From contig CP136065.1 in the NCBI GenBank assembly GCA_032622095.1, positions 155,131,577 through 155,195,576 on the forward strand: a stretch of DNA of 64,000 nt, given 5' to 3'. The notes beneath the pieces were generated by a model. That model searched no databases and was not told the origin of the DNA. It saw only the letters and a list, made by a program, of their open reading frames with translations. Position 1 is the stretch's first letter, and every line of letters starts with the position of its first letter. Made by a program: the position numbers and the translations under genes. Positions 31,454 through 43,536 of this stretch are shown here, in pieces. The stretch comes from Siphonodentalium dalli. Lineage: Eukaryota; Mollusca; Scaphopoda; Gadilida; Siphonodentaliidae.

Positions 31454-31989
31454 CAGTCTCTTTGAAAAGCCGACGAAAATCCTAACGAATGTATACGTCT
31501 GTAGATTTGTTGATTATATTTCATTTCTACGACGAAGCTGCATTCCCAACATGACGTAATAAACCGTTTCCAAACATGGAGTGCATTCCTGGCGCAGTAA
31601 ATGTTAGTGAGAATCGTAGTATTTAGAAATAGTTATAAATACAACAAGATGCGAAAGAATGATCAGTCATGAATATTGTTGACTAATAAAAACTCGAAGA
31701 TGATGTAACCTATATTGCTATGAGTATAATGAATTATGGATATATCGCCTGTATTCAGTCTTCCAACATTAGTTTGTGTTTGACAATGCGTGCGGAGATT
31801 GTCAACATGTAATTGACATCTGATCTGTGAAGTGATTTTTTGTGCCATTAACCAATAAATCACGCGTACTCTGCGCCACCCTCCAATGAAAGGGAGGGAA
31901 TTCCATCAACACAGAAACTAATTTCAAATGACAAATCTAGAGACGTACATCCGTCGTTATTTTCGTCGGTTTTTCAAAGAGATTGCAGA
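31454..31989. repeat. Foldback element with ~60 bp arms
   Basis: The block with TCTTTGAAAAGCCGACGAAAAT (31458-31479) returns inverted at about 31967-31988, with flanking similarity over roughly 60 bp. The spacer is AT-rich with no recognised gene. Confidence 0.6.
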
Positions 31990-32361
31990 TTATGATACTC
32001 AACTTTCCGCATAAAACCATATTCTTGTTAGTGTAAATGCGACCACACACGTGTGCATGCAATCGAGCTTAACACGATTGCAAGCTCATCGTCTGCTGTG
32101 TGTTTCATCAGAGAAATACGACTCGCGAGTAATCCGACTCCCATAGTATACGCATCAAACATGTTTGATGTTTCGCAGACACCCCCATGCTTATATTTTC
32201 TGAACAAAGCATGATGATGAGATACATTCTTATCACAATTGTGTTTCTTCTGAAGAAAACAAGTTAGTCAATACGACTAACTTAGGTTAGTCAAATGTTT
32301 GCCCCCAGGATGAGAGAAAATGGTAACGTTATTGGAAACAACCTATGTTACAATTTAATAG
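31990..32361. other. No gene recognised
   Basis: Intergenic sequence without recognised repeats or coding similarity. Confidence 0.35.
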
Positions 32362-33385
32362 TACATGGGTTATTTCTTAATTTCACCAACGACCTACCAG
32401 AAACTGTAGCATGTTTGTGCAAATTCTTCGCCGACGACACAAAGTTGTAAATCCACTCAAAGCTGACATGCAGAAATGCCCAGATTATGTATGTCAATTG
32501 TCCACAAAAAATCCCTATTCTACATTTTGGACACAACAACCCGAAAATTCCTTATGTGATGACTGATAGTTAAAAGGGCCACCTGTTATGCAATCTGAAT
32601 GTGAACGAGATCTTGGAGTACATCGAGTACAAGTTGAAATTTAATCTTTAAAGGTACTCAATCGGATTAAGCACCGCTAAATGACTATTTCTTTGGCTTC
32701 GGGGGTAAACATATTTGATTCGAGTCGAGGAACCCAAGTTACCCAACCTTCAAAGCTCAGAGTGACCAGATATCGATTTTTGAAATTTAACAATAATAAC
32801 CACTTGATTTTAGAGTTGTCCATCTTAACCCGCAACGTGTCCTTAATTTGTCCGTTTGAGACGTGGAAGTGGACCACATCTCCAAAAATTAACAAATTTC
32901 AAAAATCGATATCTGATCACTCTGAGCTTTGAAGTGTGGGTTCCTCGACTCGAATCAAATATTTTTTTACCTCCAAAGCCAAAGAAATAGTAATTTAGGA
33001 GTGTCTAATCGGATTGAGTACCTTTAAACGTTGTCGCAGTCGTCGCAAAAGCAAACCAAAGGCTGGGGGTAATAAATCGTACTTTCTGTGATATCGATTC
33101 ATCTGTTTTCAAGAAACTCCATACAACCATGCATGGTACGACCAATTATAGAATACTGTGATGTCGCATGGAAGCCGTATTTTGTTGGAGTATTACATAA
33201 GTTAGAGAAGTTACAGAGGAGAGCAACAAGAATGGTACCTAGTTTGAGGAAGTATAGTTTCGACACGAGAGAGCTAATATTGAACTTACCTTCGATTAAA
33301 TACAGGCTACTTGGAGCAGACATAATCGAAACGTATCAACTTTTACAACATAGACCCCACACCGTTTTCAAGTATAACACATGTA
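32362..33385 (+). pseudogene. CR1-like LINE RT fragment split by a MITE
   Basis: Before the MITE, the frame encodes NDLPETVACLCKFFADDTKL (the RT palm with catalytic FADD), then ILHFGHNN and ERDLGVH in a shifted frame. After it come VVAKANQRLGVINRTF, RPIIEYCDVAWKP and LEKLQRRATRMV. These are consecutive blocks of a CR1/Jockey-type ORF2 C-terminal half. The reading continues across the MITE at 32652-33023, so the MITE landed later. Stops and frameshifts make it dead. It ends where a 'GTTGGAAATTTC' repeat begins. Confidence 0.85.
32652..33023. mobile_element. TTAA MITE inserted in LINE
   Basis: TTAA (32648-32651) and TTAA (33024-33027) bracket TIRs AGGTACTCAATCGGAT. The 372 bp body is the shortest copy and folds almost end to end. 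It interrupts a LINE reading frame, which gives an independent record of a clean TTAA insertion. Confidence 0.9.
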
Positions 33386-33895
33386 ACCACATGGGTACCC
33401 CCGCCAACTATGGTAAAATTGTTCAACAGTTGGAAATTTCATACCTAAAACAATATTAGTTGTAAATTTCACACCAACAATATGTTGGAATTGTTCTGGT
33501 TTTATGAGCTTCCAACCAGTAATGCATTTGGAATTTGTTGTTTTAGACCAACAGTTGCATATCTTCCTACTTTTTGTCAAAATATTGGTTTGAAATTTCC
33601 ACACTCTCCGGTATCCGATCAAAATTCAAGTAAAAAAAAAACAAGCCATCTGAGGTACCATGCAGGTCGAACATTCAAAGCCGTGGGAGGGTGCAAATCG
33701 AATTCTGCGATATGGTGAGTTTGGTCTGGTTCAAGGGTGAGGGTACAATTGGAAATCCCACGCGGGCATCCACCGTCAACGGAAACCATCTAGCTACATC
33801 CCTACACATATCCCTATATTAAAATGGAATTACGAAGTCAGTTGTTGAAACAGACGATAACAATGATGGATCATAACTCGAGCGCGTGAACGGTT
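33385..33895 (+). repeat. Dispersed 'GTTGGAAATTTC' repeat, plus copy
   Basis: Matches the inverse of 19430-19935 and parts of 16671-17766, including CAACAGTTGGAAATTTCATACC and the end block GGAAACCATCTAGC. It truncates the LINE fragment. Confidence 0.65.
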
Positions 33896-33897
33896 GC

Positions 33898-34340
33898 GAT
33901 CATATCCCTGAGATTAGATAATGGATACCGATAACCACGAATCAAGGCGAACACATATCCCTGAGAGATTAGATAATGGATACCGATAACCACGAATCAA
34001 GGCGATCATATCCCTGAGAGATTAGATAATGGATACCGATAACCACGAATCAAGGCGATCATATCCCTGAGAGATTAGATAATGGATACCGATAACCACG
34101 AATCAAGGCGAACACATATCCCTGAGAGATTAGATAACGGATACCGATAACCACGAATCAAGGCGAACACATATCCCTGATAGATTAGATAACGGATACC
34201 GATAACCACGAATCAAGGCGAACACATATCCCTGAGAGATTAGATAACGGATACCGATAACCACGAATCAAGGCGAACACATATCCTTGAGAGATTAGAT
34301 AATGGCTACCGATAACCACGAATCAAGGCGAACACATATC
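33898..34340 (+). repeat. 53-55 bp minisatellite, 8 copies
   Basis: Eight contiguous units of CATATCCCTGAGAGATTAGATAA...AACCACGAATCAAGGCGA. Units differ by ACACAT versus TCAT at the join and by a few substitutions (AATGG or AACGG). No spacers separate the units. Confidence 0.9.
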
Positions 34341-34580
34341 ACCAACCAGCGATAAAATAGAAGTGCACTGTCTCCTTGTGATATTTTCCTGTAGTATTGT
34401 TTTCATTGGTCAAGTAAGTCACATGGAGCATACCTGATATTTTCTTGCTTGTCATGTGAACGTGCCATTAATAATGTCCAACCACATCGAGACATGTATA
34501 CGTGCAGGATCACTATATTACATATATTAAGATTGATCTTAGGATTAATCGAGAATTAATATTGACCAAATAACGAGATA

Positions 34581-34697
34581 CAGTAATGCTCTAATTAATC
34601 GACCTCTTAACCACAGCAGAATTATGGGTAACTTTTCAGGATTTAGTTACCCATAATTATGCTGTGGTTAAGAGGTCGATTAATTAGAGCATTACTG
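34581..34697. mobile_element. Mariner-type hairpin MITE
   Basis: Arms 34578-34633 and 34645-34700 (56 bp) pair with a single mismatch around an 11-base loop. The element reads CAGTAATGCTCTAATTAATC from each end and is flanked by TA on both sides. Tc1/mariner-derived MITEs show this layout. Confidence 0.85.
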
Positions 34698-34700
34698 TAT

Positions 34701-36311
34701 TTGAAGAAGTGTTCTCAAAGATTGTTCTTGGAGATTGGGCCAGGAACACACAAAGAACGTGTTCGCAAGTATGGATTTTCGCTCCCCGTTCTTGGTCTGT
34801 TCCTGGCCTGTTCGGGGTTCGAGTCCTAAAACTCAGGTCACATCTTGGTGGTTAATAATTTACTGTTAGCGAACAGAGAAGAACATGTAATCGAATACGC
34901 ATATGAGATAGCCCAAAGATATAATTATATGCGAAGCATGTCGTGAAATTCTGCCGAAACATTTCTTGGTTTTGTTGAAGAATCTTAAACGAAACATCCA
35001 TAAATCAATTAATTAATTAATATTTTCTGCTGCATTTGCTCTGGTATTTTGAGTGCATTTGGCCTATACTTTATGTCGTCGCTCTTACGGTACATGTAAA
35101 ACCAATGGACCATGGCAACAGCTGTCGAACTACACCATGTTGTTTCGGATATAAAAGTGATAGGCATAAAACTGACGAAGGATTTGATCTTGTCCCTTTT
35201 CTACAGCATCTGCATGGTGGCAACTTTCACTCACAGCATGAGATCAGTAAATTAATAATATTTAAAAAAATATATTTTATTAGTCAAAAAAACATGAGCA
35301 ATAGACTAAACAAATGTTCAGCCAAAATTACAGTATACAGTTCAGTAAGGGGTAATTCTACCTTTCTTTCCATAACTAACACATATCTTCAACCATGAAT
35401 GCATACGGTATTTTCTTTGAAATAGCATTAATTACACAGTAAGAAGTAGTTGCATGGTAATGGTGTTCGTATAAATAGGGATTTAGCCACATGGGGTGTT
35501 TATGTGTCTCACAACATCAGTTGCAAATTATAGACAGAAAATAGGCTTGATTTGTTCTGAGTGTGCGATTTCAAACCATTAAATTAAGTAGAAATGTGTT
35601 GCTTTTAGACCAAAATTTGATTATTTTCTAACGTTCTAACTGCTTTGACTGACATGGCCATCCGTTCGAAACTTTTACGACCATAGGGAGAGTCGGCTTG
35701 GAAACTTACAAAAGTGGAGACCTTTAGGTGACATTTGCAAGAAACAATCAACACAAGAGGTGCAAATAGAATGTCCCGCACTTGGTATGTTGGATCTGGC
35801 TTTAGGGGAGTGTGCAGATGGAAACTATTGAGATGGACATCGCCGACGTACATGTACAGCTGTACACCCTCTAGCCACGTCGCTTGCCCATCAAAGTTGT
35901 GGAGCATCGTTCATGTATTTTGAAAATTCATGCTTAATTAAACACCACCTCCGTCAGATCAATGTCCTTTATCTGGAGCACATCGCCAGCAGATGCATCA
36001 GGGTGCATATTGGTAAAGTTGAGAAGGCTCCTTTGATCCGACAAGAACTGAAAATATGCGAAGCAACAAGCTACATTTTAAGATGCTCTATATCGTTATT
36101 ACAACACTTCAAGAAAAACAAAACAAACCACAACAACAACAACAACACAAACAATGCAACAACGTAACTGTTATACGACTCTCATTGAAGACAAGTATGG
36201 ATAAAGCTATTATGTTATACCTCCGAGGCATATCCCTGGTTAATGCTATGATGCGGTTGGGTCCTGCTAATCTATGTGTGAGGTTGTTGGGGGGCACAAT
36301 GGTGTTGTTAA
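34701..36311. other. No host gene recognised
   Basis: Frames of 100-120 codons exist (for example 35036-35398) but carry no recognisable domain. 35760-35890 (TGCAGATGGAAAC ... ACCCTCTAGCCACGTCGCTTG) looks like an end fragment of the 'GTTGGAAATTTC' family. A (CAA)n block lies near 36130-36150. Confidence 0.4.
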
Positions 36312-36761
36312 AGGTACTCAATCCGATTCGATGGTCCCCATATAATCATATTCCAACAACAACAACAACAACAACATTTTTAGAAATGCCGCTTCAGTAA
36401 TCAGAATCGATTAATTGCCCAAAAATAATGTTAAACACTGTCGACTATAGTATACAATTGCCAGAAACGTGTTATTTATCATCGCTTGTTCGACGAAATT
36501 TTCCCTTATTATCAACACGAAGCCTCTTGATTTTAGAGTTATCCATCTTCATCCGCAATTTGGCCCGAGACCGTCGGCTCTTCGACGTTTTACTGGGCCA
36601 CTAATAGTCTCGATGGTGAAAAATAATAGATTTCAAAAATCGATATCTAATAACTTTGAGCTTTGATAGGTGGGTTCCTCGACTCGAATCAAATATTTTT
36701 TACCCCAGAATCCAAATAATAGTAACAGTAATTGAGGGGCGTTTAATCGGATTATGCATCT
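36312..36761. mobile_element. TTAA MITE, complete copy with hybrid ends
   Basis: TTAA (36308-36311) precedes AGGTACTCAATCCGAT; the right end GGATTATGCATCT precedes TTAA (36762-36765). It has the opposite arrangement of TIR variants to the copy at 28288. Confidence 0.8.
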
Positions 36762-36765
36762 TTAA

Positions 36766-37680
36766 TAAAAAGACAGTCAAAGATTGTTGAGTCGTTCACC
36801 AGACTTTAGACTGAGACGACTGGTGGCTACAGCAGTCCAATTGTACAAACTCATAGTATGTTCAGTGTACACTTCAAAATTAATTTAAAACATATTCTCA
36901 ATTTCTCAACCATTCTGAACAGTTCATAAGGGGACTACTCGTCGATGAGTATTTGGTAAAGAAATGAATAAACTGTTTAAGTTTATGATAATTATCAGCT
37001 AATTTGGTCAAATTCTACTATACATTATTGCTTTTGTAATTCGACTCTATGTTTTGGTAGTAACTGTAGTTACATACGTTCAACCTGCTATATAATAGCC
37101 CAGTTTTTACCTCTGCGTTGTATGATTTCCACCAAACAGTTCTTCTCTTTGAACTGTAAACATGACGCCACTATTGAACGGCGACCCATTTGCATTGCCT
37201 TTTTGGCAAAAACATTTCAGTTAAGACTTGTTTTTTTCTATCTTAAATAAAATTCAGAAAAGTAGGCCTATATTATATGCCTCTTTCTTCAGTCGATAGC
37301 ATGATAATATTAACCAATGCCCGTGTGGTTTGACTTATGTGCGTTCTGAAAGTTTGAGGCGTTGGCAGCATTTGGTACAATTCAGAATATCTAGAATTGT
37401 AACCACAAAACGACGGTCGTGTCTCCATGGGAATACAGGATACTGACCAATCAGGACGAGCCTTGTATGTAAGTTTAGGCAAGGTCGTATTACAATCCTA
37501 TATACATCTACACATTATACATATACCTTATCAAGTTGAGACGATGAAAATTTACTTGAGTTGAAGAAATACATCATTGCATATGTTCGCTTCCATGATG
37601 GCTTCTCAGTTGCATATGATTACACGTATTGGGAGGTTTAGTTATTGTTAATTGCCAGGGGCAGCCACACGTACATGCAA
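36766..37680. other. No gene recognised
   Basis: Intergenic sequence without coding similarity, up to the oligo(T) tract that marks the 3' end of the minus-strand LINE. Confidence 0.4.
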
Positions 37681-37713
37681 CTTTTTTTCTTCTTTTTTTT
37701 TTCTTTTTTTTTT
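37681..37713 (-). other. Oligo(T) tract: poly(A) tail of L1-like LINE
   Basis: A 33 bp run of T with a few C, downstream (on the minus strand) of the LINE ORF2 stop at 38251. It is most simply read as the poly(A) tail of the retrotransposed copy. Confidence 0.6.
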
Positions 37714-38250
37714 AGAACATCAAATTTGTTCACTTTATTCGTAAATATATCGGCATATGGCAATACAAAATTGCGCACATACCACATTGTAATAAATCAT
37801 AAATGTTGTCTCTCTTCCCATTAGTTTCATGTCATTGTGATGACAGGCTGTACATATAGTACCACACACGAACATACAAATGTTCAACTAAAAGATGATA
37901 TATTTTTATTTATTTATTTATTTATTTTTTGTATTCTTTATTGACAATATATACATGAACATATTCATATATTTAAAATACAGCATAATGACAATAACAA
38001 AAATAATGTCCTGGTATTTTCGGGAGGGGGGACTTTCGCTCGCAACTCACACACGCCTTACACACGTTCAAATTCGAAGACACAGACTATGTTTATGACT
38101 GGAATGTCATCAGAAATCGTTTTGTATGCTTTTAAATATCCATGTAATTTATAGTCTCCGATATGATAAAACAAAAATGCCTCTATCCGTGCCCGGTATT
38201 TATATAGCGTTAATTCGACCAACCATCAACAAGTGAAAAAACGAACATAA

Positions 38251-39726
38251 TCACAAATAGTTATTTGTCCTCAAAGTACTTGACAGGGCAAGGTATATCT
38301 CACACCATTCAAATTCGAAGTCGTTGAGGATATCTCTCTTTAGTGCTATATATTTCTCTAACCGGTATCTCTCATCAAGTTCACGTAGAAATGATTTCAG
38401 GGATAAGGTATCGGGGTCAAATTTGGTTTTGTATATGTAATATTTAAGCAATGTCAGAAATAAATTTTTGACACTGAAATTTTGCTGGCGGGGAGGGCCG
38501 AACATTATATTGCTACGAGTGATAGAGATGTCCAGCTTGTGTTCATCCAGCCATTTGTGTGTGTCATTTATGAATAGTTTTACGGCAGAGCATTCATAGA
38601 ATATGTGGGTAATGTTCTCAGGTAAATTACACCGGTTACAGTAATCGTCTACAGATATTTTCATAAGAAATAGCAACCTTTTGGTTCCCAAAATACGTGT
38701 ATTTATCCGATATTGAAACCATTGTAATCTAGAATATCGCAGACAATTGAATGGCGATGATAATATATGAGACCATGAACTTGTGGTTGTATTAGGTCCC
38801 ATATCTCTTTTCCATTTTGATACACACAGTGGGAATTGACCATTGTCTGAGATAAGGAGGTTGTAAAATTCCTTACATCCATGTTTACTTTTTGTTAGCA
38901 GGTGAATATTGTTTGGAATAAAGGGGGTCTCAGTGCTAGTGAGATCTTTTTTCGTCTGTTTTGATAAAATGCGGAGCTGCGTGTTGACACTTTGCAATGT
39001 CAAGAAAGTGGTGGGTATGTCAAATTTGGCGGTGAAACTTTCAAGTGTGTGCAGTTTATTTCCTGGTGTGATAAGATCGTTTATAAATAAGATACCATTT
39101 TCCTTCCACTCGCTACTATTTATTGCGTCTTTATTCATTCGGAGTTCATCGTGGTTCCAAACAGTCTGAGTCGCTAGGGGTGAGTTATCGTTTGGCATAT
39201 TTTTCAAGCAACTCTTCCAAGCCATAAGAACGTCGCGCCAGAAAGGGTTCCCAGTTTTTGATAGAACAGTGTTGATGTATTTTGAGCCATAAGTCGCTAG
39301 TAAGGGATCTGAAATTTCTCGGGGTGTTATGTTCAACCATGGGGGTGACTTCGTGATACATCTGCGCATCCAGGTTATTTTGAGAGCATCGTTGAAATGT
39401 TTTATATTAATCATTTTTAGTCCGCCATATTCATAACCCCTGCAAAGTTGTGTACGACTGACCCTGTCGCGTTTATTGTTCCATACAAATTTGAATAGAA
39501 TTCTATTGATTTCGTCAAGGATATCTTGCTTTGGATTTGGGAGGGATTGGAGAAGGTGTACAATATTTGGAATGAGAATAGACTTGATAATTGTTATTCT
39601 ACCGATGGGTGAGATATGTCTATATTTCCATTTGTCTATTATCTTTACGTGCGCTCGCGCAACAGTATGGCGATCAGACAGATTCGTAGCTTGGTAGCTT
39701 GGTGTCACACTCCATGACGTCACCAA
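38251..39726 (-). pseudogene. L1/Tx1-like ORF2 C-terminal region
   Basis: An open frame whose LINE part begins near 39651 at VKIIDKWKYRHISPIGR, the L1-type thumb motif, and ends at a natural stop. Near the C-terminus CNRCNLPENITHIFYEC is the Cys/His motif typical of L1-type ORF2. The first ~25 codons (39652-39726) come from the inserted sequence upstream and are not LINE. Confidence 0.85.
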
Positions 39727-40808
39727 AAACGACGTAAAACCTCGTGGCGTTCTGACATTTTTACTGTGCCGCGTTTTTGCTATGTTTATTTTATGTGTTG
39801 TTTTCGATTATTTGTTTGTCGCCGATATCGCCATTTGTCAGGATTCCCTGTTTCTATATTTAAAACTGGCATGCTCGTAGTTGGCCTCGATTTCGATTTT
39901 TTCTCCCAGGTCAAAATTCGTCAGAGTTATGACAAAAATAGATCGACCTACATTTTCTCCATCGATCTACATCAAAGAGTCTATAGACTCCTTCGGGACC
40001 TACATAGACTCCTTCATTTGGGTATTTTCACTTATAATTGGGAAGTTTTATCATTTTTGGTTCGTGCGAAGACCTCTTTTTATCGTGCGAGAAAAGAGAG
40101 ACATTCAAGACGCGATTTCGTAATTCGACGCAATAGGCTGAATAGCCTAACCTTCAGCAGAGTTCCGGGTCAAATACGACGAATGACGTAACACAAAACA
40201 AAACGCATTTGTTAACACAAACACCGTTTGAAGAGTTTATTATTACATAAAATGATCGTTATTGATTAATTATTGATTAATTATTGATATTTATTGTTGC
40301 ATATTGGCTGCTATCAATATTTACAAAAATAGTACTAATTATTTCTTATAATTGCAGGGGGGGGGGGGGTGAAAAAAAAATTCCGGCACGTATGCCGGGG
40401 TGGGTGGGTGGCCACCAACAAGCAATTTTTTCCGGAACTAAAAAAAAAAATTCCTGCTTGTTTTTTAGTGTTTTGGCAATGAGTTGGGCTTCAAAACCAC
40501 TTTGAATGAGAGAAATAATGTAATTCTAACTGGTAAACTGCAGGCAGTTATCGTGTTGTATTTTGTTGCAAATTTTGAAATCCAAGATGGCCGCTGGCGG
40601 CCATGTTTTTTTGGCCGAATGACTTCAAAATGACTCATTCCTATTTACATGTCCATGTTAACATCCATGATAAATAGTATGCACAGAAGTTCATATACAG
40701 CTGTTTACAGTGAATTTTCCCCCGCAAATCTCTGTTTTAGTGTTAAAAGGGGGGGTGGGTGTCAAAAAATGGTCGGAAAAAACTGCCGAAAACGGAAAAA
40801 AAATTGGC
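39652..40808. other. Inserted non-LINE sequence inside ORF2
   Basis: The ORF2 frame breaks near 41190 (DNMKT) and resumes near 39651 (KIIDKW), so the intervening bases are foreign. The sequence has long G and A homopolymers (near 40360 and 40745) and a 141-codon frame (39766-40191) that I do not recognise. Part of the same insert (40809-41190) is carried in the tandem units. Confidence 0.55.
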
Positions 40809-42177
40809 GGTGGGGGTGGGTGGGTACAAAAAATGATCGAAAGGGAAAAAATGCCATACGACCCCCCCCCCCCCCCCCCCCCCCCTGATAATTGCTCCTT
40901 TGGTCAACTTTTGACTATCGGAAAATGAAAATGAAAATATGCCGCTGAAAAAAATGTAATCGATATTAAAGTCTCATCCTTTCGGCAACATGGAATTGGT
41001 TTTAATTACTTAAATGATTAATATAGTAAATTGCCTTTTATCTGTGATGAAATGAGAAATGGTAATTGTCTTTTTTTTGCTAACATTAAATTAAATTAAA
41101 TAAATTAAGTAAAATACAGTGAAACTATTTTTTTAATTATTGTTTATTACATTTTTGCGCACGTTGGCATCTCTCTGAGTGCTTTCTAGTTTTCATGTTG
41201 TCGATCTTGTCTCTGAAATTAATTTCTGGTATTTCGGACATATTGGTGCTGTATTTAATTCCGAGGGCTGTGAATGTATTCGAAACTTTAATTTTGAATT
41301 CTGAAGGAACTGAAGTGTTCATTTTCTGAGAGCCCAACCAGACTATTTGGCATTTGTCTAGATTAGCCTTCAGGCCCGACATAGTAGCAAATGATTCAAG
41401 CACGGATAGAGATTCTCTGAGGCTGGCTTCGCGCCCATCTAGTACAAGTGTAGTGTCATCTGCATATTGGTTTATTTTGTATACTCTGTCTAGTCGAGGG
41501 TAACACCTATTATTTTCTTATTTCCTCTTATCATTTCAGCGAATATCTCGGCGCATAAGAGAAAAATATACGGTGATAACGGGTCGCCTTGCCTACAGCC
41601 TCTGGCTGGCTTGAAAAATGAAGACAAATTGCCATTAACTAAGACGGCTGATTGAATATCGTTGTAAAATGTTTTGATCCACCTTTTGATCGTTTCACCA
41701 TAATTAAATTTTTCTAAGCATTGTTCGATGAAAGACCAGGAGACCGTATCAAATGCTTTCTCGAAATCAATAAGTAAAAGCATACCAGACATGTTCCGTT
41801 TGTCCGTTTCATATAACATATCATATATTATGCGTGTACTGTCACCGATGAAACGGCCCGGGATAAATCCTGACTGATCTACGTTTATAATGAAAGGGAG
41901 TGTTTTCTTCATGCGGTTAGCAATACAAGCGGATGCCAGTTTGTAGGAAACATTCAGTAGTGTAATTGGGCGCCAGTTCTTTAGGTATTTCCTGTCTTTG
42001 TCTTTTTTGGGGATCATGGTTATAACTCCTTGTTTTTGCATTATGGACAGTTCGCCTTTTTGAAAACAATGATTCAATGATTCTAATACGTATGGACCTA
42101 TTGCTAACCGCATGAAGAAAACACTCCCTTTCATTATAAACGTAGATCAGTCATGAAGAAAACACTCCCTTTCACCC
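40809..42177 (-). repeat. LINE tandem unit 1
   Basis: Contains a 24-base poly(C), AT-rich insert sequence and RT blocks: LDKCQIVWLGSQK (41137-41403), a YADD box in the gap, and PITLLNVSYKLAS through CRQGDPLSPYIFLLC (41490-42134). It differs from units 2-4 by small changes near its left end. The right end carries the inverted junction at 42101-42154. Confidence 0.9.
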
Positions 42178-43536
42178 GGTGGGGGTGGGTGGGTACAAAA
42201 AATGATCGAAAGGGAAAAAATGCCATACGACCCCCCCCCCCCCCTGATAATTGCTCCTTTGGTCAACTTTGACTATCGGAAAATGAAAATCAAAATATGC
42301 CGCTGAAAAAAATGTAATCGATATTAAAGTCTCATCCTTTCGGCAACATGGAATTGGTTTTAATTACTTAAATGATTAATATAGTAAATTGCCTTTTATC
42401 TGTGATGAAATGAGAAATGGTAATTGTCTTTTTTTTGCTAACATTAAATTAAATTAAATAAATTAAGTAAAATACAGTGAAACTATTTTTTTAATTATTG
42501 TTTATTACATTTTTGCGCACGTTGGCATCTCTCTGAGTGCTTTCTAGTTTTCATGTTGTCGATCTTGTCTCTGAAATTAATTTCTGGTATTTCGGACATA
42601 TTGGTGCTGTATTTAATTCCGAGGGCTGTGAATGTATTCGAAACTTTAATTTTGAATTCTGAAGGAACTGAAGTGTTCATTTTCTGAGAGCCCAACCAGA
42701 CTATTTGGCATTTGTCTAGATTAGCCTTCAGGCCCGACATAGTAGCAAATGATTCAAGCACGGATAGAGATTCTCTGAGGCTGGCTTCGCGCCCATCTAG
42801 TACAAGTGTAGTGTCATCTGCATATTGGTTTATTTTGTATACTCTGTCTAGTCGAGGGTAACACCTATTATTTTCTTATTTCCTCTTATCATTTCAGCGA
42901 ATATCTCGGCGCATAAGAGAAAAATATACGGTGATAACGGGTCGCCTTGCCTACAGCCTCTGGCTGGCTTGAAAAATGAAGACAAATTGCCATTAACTAA
43001 GACGGCTGATTGAATATCGTTGTAAAATGTTTTGATCCACCTTTTGATCGTTTTCACCATAATTAAATTTTTCTAAGCATTGTTCGATGAAAGACCAGGA
43101 GACCGTATCAAATGCTTTCTCGAAATCAATAAGTAAAAGCATACCAGACATGTTCCGTTTGTCCGTTTCATATAACATATCATATATTATGCGTGTACTG
43201 TCACCGATGAAACGGCCCGGGATAAATCCTGACTGATCTACGTTTATAATGAAAGGGAGTGTTTTCTTCATGCGGTTAGCAATACAAGCGGATGCCAGTT
43301 TGTAGGAAACATTCAGTAGTGTAATTGGGCGCCAGTTCTTTAGGTATTTCCTGTCTTTGTCTTTTTTGGGGATCATGGTTATAACTCCTTGTTTTTGCAT
43401 TATGGACAGTTCGCCTTTTTGAAAACAATGATTCAATGATTCTAATACGTATGGACCTATTGCTAACCGCATGAAGAAAACACTCCCTTTCATTATAAAC
43501 GTAGATCAGTCATGAAGAAAACACTCCCTTTCACCC
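42178..43536 (-). repeat. LINE tandem unit 2
   Basis: Near-identical to unit 1 with a 14-base poly(C). One extra T at about 43052 shifts the RT frame, so the RT appears as two pieces (42848-43060 and 42993-43493). Confidence 0.9.

Noticed and set aside
33898-34340. CRISPR-like array
   Set aside because: Units are contiguous with no unique spacers and the genome is animal; it is a minisatellite.
39766-40191. 141-codon plus-strand ORF
   Set aside because: No recognisable domain, and it lies in a non-LINE insert with homopolymer tracts; no supporting evidence of a gene.
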